This document shows, in pieces, positions 60,881 through 64,000 of a stretch of 64,000 nucleotides of DNA. The DNA is from Pseudomonas viridiflava (GTDB lineage: Bacteria; Pseudomonadota; Gammaproteobacteria; Pseudomonadales; Pseudomonadaceae). The DNA lies in contig NZ_UTBG01000147.1 in assembly GCF_900580675.1 (NCBI RefSeq), positions 26,246 through 90,245 of the forward strand, read 5' to 3'. Numbering within the stretch: the first letter of the stretch is position 1; the number at the start of each line of letters is the position of its first letter. The notes beneath the pieces were generated by a model. It was given only the letters and a program-made list of their open reading frames with translations, searched no databases and was not told the origin of the DNA. The position numbers and the translations under genes are program-made.

Positions 60881-60982
60881 GGTGGTGCGTCCTTTTATTG
60901 TTGTTGGAAAGGCACTGTACAAAGACTCTGGGAAACACTGTGGTTGCGACTGCTGGGGTTAACTGTGGCTGCCAGGATGACC

Positions 60983-61171
60983 TGTGGCGAGCGGGCTTGC
61001 CCCGCGTTGGGCTGCGAAGCAGCCCCAAACCAGGCGATGCGGTGTTACCTGATGCACCGCGCTGTCAGGTTTTGGGGCCGCTTCGCGCCCCAACGCGGGG
61101 CAAGCCCGCTCGCCACAACAAGCCCGGCAGCCACAACAAACCGGGCAGCCACAATAAGCCCGCTCGCCACA
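60983..61171. repeat. REP cluster between xylA and xylF
   Basis: TGTGGCGAGCGGGCTTGCCC (60984) faces GGGCAAGCCCGCTCGCCACA (61099), with inner GGGGC/GCCCC hairpins. Beyond the right arm an imperfect unit of about 20 bp (CGGCAGCCACAACAA, GGGCAGCCACAATAA, CTCGCCACAATG) is repeated, as if the arm had slipped. The region fills almost the whole 304-bp gap. Confidence 0.75.
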
Positions 61172-61184
61172 ATGTCACAGTCAC

Positions 61185-62501
61185 TCAGCCAAAGATGTAG
61201 CGGTTGACCACGCCCTCCAGCATCTCCTGCCGACCGCTCACGGCCTGCGGGTTCAGCTCGTGTTCAAACGCATGCTCGGCCAGCGACGCCAGGCTGAACT
61301 CACCCGCCAGCACTGCCTTGCCCAGCGGTTGCTGCCAACCGGCATAACGCTGGTCCTTGAACTGCTGCAACCGGTCGTTCTCGACCATAGCCGCGGCGCG
61401 TTCCAGCGCCAGGGCCAATACGTCCATGGCGGCGACGTGCCCGTGGAACAAATCCACATCGTCCAGGCTCTGGCGGCGCACCTTGGAATCGAAATTGTAG
61501 CCGCCATTCTTGAAACCACCGGCCTTGAGGATTTCATAGGTAGCGAGGGTCATTTCCTCGACGCTGTTGGGGAACTGATCGGTGTCCCAGCCGTTCTGCG
61601 GGTCGCCGCGGTTGGCGTCGATGCTGCCGAAAATCCCGAGGGACACGGCGGTGGCGATTTCATGATGGAAACTGTGCCCGGCCAACGTCGCATGATTGGC
61701 CTCGATATTCACCTTGATCTCGTGCTCCAGGCCGTACTCATGCAGGAAGCCGAACACCGTGGCGCTGTCGTAATCGTATTGGTGCTTGGTCGGCTCCTGG
61801 GGCTTGGGCTCGATCAGCAGGTCGCCCTTGAAACCGATCTTGTGCTTGTGCTCCACCACCATGCGCATAAAGCGCCCGAGCTGCTCGCGCTCGCGCTTGA
61901 GGTCGGTATTGAGCAAGGTTTCATAGCCTTCACGGCCGCCCCACAGCACGTAGTTGGAACCCTTGAGGCGCAGGGTCGCGTTCATCGCACTGAACACCTG
62001 CGCGGCGGCGTATGCAAACACCTCCGGGTCCGGGTTGCTCGCGGCGCCGGCGGCAAAGCGCGGGTTGCTGAAGCAGTTGGCGGTGCCCCACAGCAGCTGG
62101 ATGCCGGTCTGTTCCTGGTGGCGTTCCAGGTGGTCGACCATCTGCGCAAAGTGATTGCGATACTCCTTGAGCGAGCTGCCTTCGGGGGCCACGTCGGTGT
62201 CGTGAAAGCTGTAGTAGTCGATGCCCAGCTTGGAGAAAAACTCAAAGGCTGCGTCCGCCTTGCCGATGGCCAGCTCCATCGGGTCGCCGCTGCGCTGCCA
62301 GGGGCGCTTGAAGGTGCCTACGCCGAACATGTCCGCGCCGGGCCAGACAAAGGTGTGCCAGTAGCAGGCGGCCATGCGCAGGTGTTCGCGCATGGGTTTG
62401 CCGAGGATGAGCTTGTTGGCGTCGTAATGGCGAAAGGCGAGGGGGGCGTCGCTGCTGGGGCCTTCGAAGCGGACCTTCTCGACACCTGGGAAGTACGGCA
62501 T
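61185..62501 (-). CDS. xylA: Xylose isomerase
   Basis: A 438-residue enzyme that turns D-xylose into D-xylulose with two divalent metals. Hallmarks are [28 protein letters not shown] (catalytic His), [37 protein letters not shown] (metal Glu and Lys), [15 protein letters not shown] and [20 protein letters not shown] (metal Asp cluster). AAGGAAAA precedes the ATG. It is divergent from xylR. No xylulokinase gene is in the window. Confidence 0.97.
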   Translation of the reverse strand: MPYFPGVEKVRFEGPSSDAPLAFRHYDANKLILGKPMREHLRMAACYWHTFVWPGADMFGVGTFKRPWQRSGDPMELAIGKADAAFEFFSKLGIDYYSFHDTDVAPEGSSLKEYRNHFAQMVDHLERHQEQTGIQLLWGTANCFSNPRFAAGAASNPDPEVFAYAAAQVFSAMNATLRLKGSNYVLWGGREGYETLLNTDLKREREQLGRFMRMVVEHKHKIGFKGDLLIEPKPQEPTKHQYDYDSATVFGFLHEYGLEHEIKVNIEANHATLAGHSFHHEIATAVSLGIFGSIDANRGDPQNGWDTDQFPNSVEEMTLATYEILKAGGFKNGGYNFDSKVRRQSLDDVDLFHGHVAAMDVLALALERAAAMVENDRLQQFKDQRYAGWQQPLGKAVLAGEFSLASLAEHAFEHELNPQAVSGRQEMLEGVVNRYIFG

Positions 62502-62567
62502 GGCGTTTTCCTTATTGTTCTTGGCTGTGTCTCGATACTAGCAACGGCACCTGGCCTTCCGATTATG

Positions 62568-62594
62568 AAAATCACCAAAGCAGGGTGCGATTTT
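62568..62594. promoter_or_regulatory. Imperfect inverted repeat in the xylA/xylR gap
   Basis: AAAATCACC (62568-62576) and GGTGCGATTTT (62584-62594) are complementary except for two inserted bases. They lie 67-93 bp upstream of the xylA start and are a candidate XylR site. Confidence 0.4.
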
Positions 62595-62640
62595 GAGTGG
62601 CGAGGGCTAGTCTGTAGCGACCGGCCAAAGGACAAAAACA

Positions 62641-63813
62641 ATGAAAACCCTACCGCCCGTGCACCGCATCGCCCTGTTGTTCAACGGCAGCAAGATCTAC
62701 GACCGGGGCATCATCACTGGCATCGGCAATTACCTGAGCAGCACCCGCGCGTCCTGGGACTTGTTCCTCGAGGAAGATTTCCTGTGCCGCCTCAAAGGCA
62801 TCGAGCGCTGGCAGGGCGACGGCATCATTGCCGACTTCGACGACCCGCTGATCGGCGAGGCGCTGGCCCACATCAAGCTGCCGGTGGTGGCGGTGGGCGG
62901 CTCCTATCAGGATGCGCGTGCCTACCCCAAGGGCATTCCCTATGTGGCTACCGACAACGATGCGTTGATGAAGGTCGCGTATGAACACCTGATCGAAGCG
63001 GGGCTGACGCGGTTTGCCTGCTTCAGCCTGCCCGAAGCCCAGGCCAACCGCTGGGCCCAGGAGCGCGAAAAAGCCTTCAAGCGCCTGTTGCAACGCGACG
63101 GTTTGCACGCCGAGGTGTATCGCGGCCTGGGCACCAGTGCGCCGTTGTGGGACAGCGCGGTGGAGCAGCAGATCGCCTGGCTGCAAGCCTTGCCCAAGCC
63201 GATCGGCATCATCGCCGTCACCGATGCCCGCGCCCGGCAACTGCTGCAAGCCTGCTTGACCGCCGGGATTGCGGTGCCGGAAGAGGTGGCGTTGATTGGC
63301 ATCGACAATGACCCGCTGACCCGCACCCTCACGCGCGTGCCGCTGAGTTCGGTGATCCAGGGCACGGAGACCATGGGGCGCACGGCGGCGGCCCTGTTGC
63401 ATCAAATGCTGCACGGCAAACCCTGCACCGGCACGCAGATTCTGGTGCCGCCGGATGCGATCAATGTGCAGGCGTCCAGCCTCCATCAACCCTTGGGCAA
63501 TCCGTATGTGATGCAGGCGCTGCTGTTTATCCGCCAATACGCCTGCCAGGGGATCAAGACTGCACAGGTGGCGGCCTATGTCGGCGTGTCGCGCTCGTCC
63601 CTGGAGTCGCACTTTCGCAAGGAGCGCGGCTGCAGCGTGCATGACGAGATCCTGCGTTTCAAACTTGCCGCCGCCGCCAAGGGCCTGGAAAACCAGGCTC
63701 TGGCGATTGCCGATATTGCATCGAGCTGCGGCTTCAAGTCGGCGCAGTACCTGCACACGGTGTTTCGCCGGGAGTTTGGCTGCACGCCGCGCGAGTATCA
63801 GCAGGGCACATGA
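62641..63813 (+). CDS. xylR: Xylose-responsive AraC-type regulator XylR
   Basis: A 390-residue activator with a LacI-like sugar-binding domain (residues about 5-270: RIALLFNGSKIYDRGIITGI, YVATDNDALMKVAYEHLIEA, ALIGIDNDPLTRTLTRVPLS) and a C-terminal AraC DNA-binding domain (about 285-385: QVAAYVGVSRSSLESHFRKE, then ADIASSCGFKSAQYLHTVFR). This arrangement is that of enterobacterial XylR. It is divergent from xylA and should activate xylA and xylFGH with xylose. Confidence 0.93.
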   Translation: MKTLPPVHRIALLFNGSKIYDRGIITGIGNYLSSTRASWDLFLEEDFLCRLKGIERWQGDGIIADFDDPLIGEALAHIKLPVVAVGGSYQDARAYPKGIPYVATDNDALMKVAYEHLIEAGLTRFACFSLPEAQANRWAQEREKAFKRLLQRDGLHAEVYRGLGTSAPLWDSAVEQQIAWLQALPKPIGIIAVTDARARQLLQACLTAGIAVPEEVALIGIDNDPLTRTLTRVPLSSVIQGTETMGRTAAALLHQMLHGKPCTGTQILVPPDAINVQASSLHQPLGNPYVMQALLFIRQYACQGIKTAQVAAYVGVSRSSLESHFRKERGCSVHDEILRFKLAAAAKGLENQALAIADIASSCGFKSAQYLHTVFRREFGCTPREYQQGT

Positions 63814-63835
63814 CTCAAGAGTAAGGTGAAACCCA

Positions 63836-63908
63836 ATGTGGGAGGGGGCTTGCCCCCGATAGCGGTGTATCAGTTAACTTAAAAGTGACTGACATTCCGC
63901 CATCGGGG
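63836..63908. repeat. REP pair, right arm interrupted
   Basis: TGTGGGAGGGGGCTTGCCCC and CGATAGCGG match the 34975 family. The facing arm begins CCGCCATCGGGG but breaks off at 63908, where CAAGCCCCC would be expected. What follows is a foreign sequence described at 63909. Confidence 0.7.
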
Positions 63909-64000
63909 TGTAGAACCGTAGACATCGTTTACATCTGAAACCGGGGACATCGTTTACACATTTGAGGCCTGGACGCGGGTCATCCCGCGACCCATCCTCC
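63909..64000. mobile_element. Left end of a probable insertion sequence (partial)
   Basis: From TGTAGAACCG the sequence is unrelated to the REP it interrupts. GACATCGTTTACA occurs twice (63921-63933 and 63946-63958), 25 bp apart, and is followed by a GCGGGTCATCCCGC dyad. A TGT end with repeated internal motifs resembles IS481- or IS21-type termini; no transposase is in the window, so the family is open. Confidence 0.5.

Noticed and set aside
61112..61175. Possible CRISPR-like short repeats
   Set aside because: Units are about 20 bp, contiguous, imperfect and REP-derived; there are no spacers or cas genes.

Overview
The window reads as chromosomal DNA of a fluorescent-group Pseudomonas. Pointers are the high G+C coding sequence, Pseudomonas-type REP palindromes in many intergenic gaps, the prmB-aroC-MFS gene order, small pseudomonad families (DUF3509, DUF6124, DUF3309), a FecI/FecR/TonB-receptor signalling set, and a signal-peptide-less levansucrase. 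No rRNA, tRNA or CRISPR array was seen.

Layout. 1-12 kb is a purine-degradation island. A leftward operon puuE-uraD-alc-allA-puuD converts uric acid to glyoxylate. It diverges from hiuH, and an NCS2 purine permease lies further right. A 1753-residue DUF6543 (dermonecrotic-toxin-like) gene and a LysE-type exporter sit between hiuH and the permease. A TTGTRTACAA palindrome occurs in both purine promoter regions. 12-14.4 kb holds a MarR regulator divergent from an aminotransferase-GST pair. 14.4-17.4 kb is a two-gene triterpene module (squalene-synthase-like plus squalene-hopene-cyclase-like). 17.4-21.4 kb is a LysR gene divergent from CitMHS-AtuA-AtuA-like. 21.5-31.3 kb is housekeeping: a thioredoxin-fold protein, folE, Smr, an isochorismatase-like protein, prmB (frameshifted), aroC, an MFS carrier, an acireductone-dioxygenase homologue, a short LuxR and DUF3509. 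31.6-38.8 kb has a FATP-type acyl-CoA synthetase, an ankyrin protein, an LtaS-like sulfatase-fold protein, small membrane proteins and an SDR. An IS256-family element follows (38.8-40.2 kb). Then come a glucarate locus (LysR, gudP, gudD), an acyl-CoA synthetase, an iron-signalling locus, LysR/mmsA, a DUF6124 gene with a structured leader, pectate lyase and levansucrase genes, and a xylose locus (xylHGF, xylA, xylR). The right edge enters what looks like an insertion sequence that has split a REP.

How the parts work together. The purine genes form a pathway from import through 5-hydroxyisourate to ureidoglycolate and glyoxylate. The sugar-acid, xylose, levan and pectin genes suggest plant-associated carbon use. 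The sigma/anti-sigma/receptor trio, with a Fur-like box, is an iron-starvation surface-signalling circuit.

Most notable: (1) the cyclase keeps its DxDD acid motif but has lost most aromatic cation-stabilising residues; (2) the acireductone-dioxygenase homologue lacks three of four metal ligands; (3) a giant toxin-like gene sits inside the purine island; (4) prmB and an alpha/beta-hydrolase gene about 1.8 kb apart each carry a single-base frameshift. All family assignments are from reading the sequence; no database search was run.
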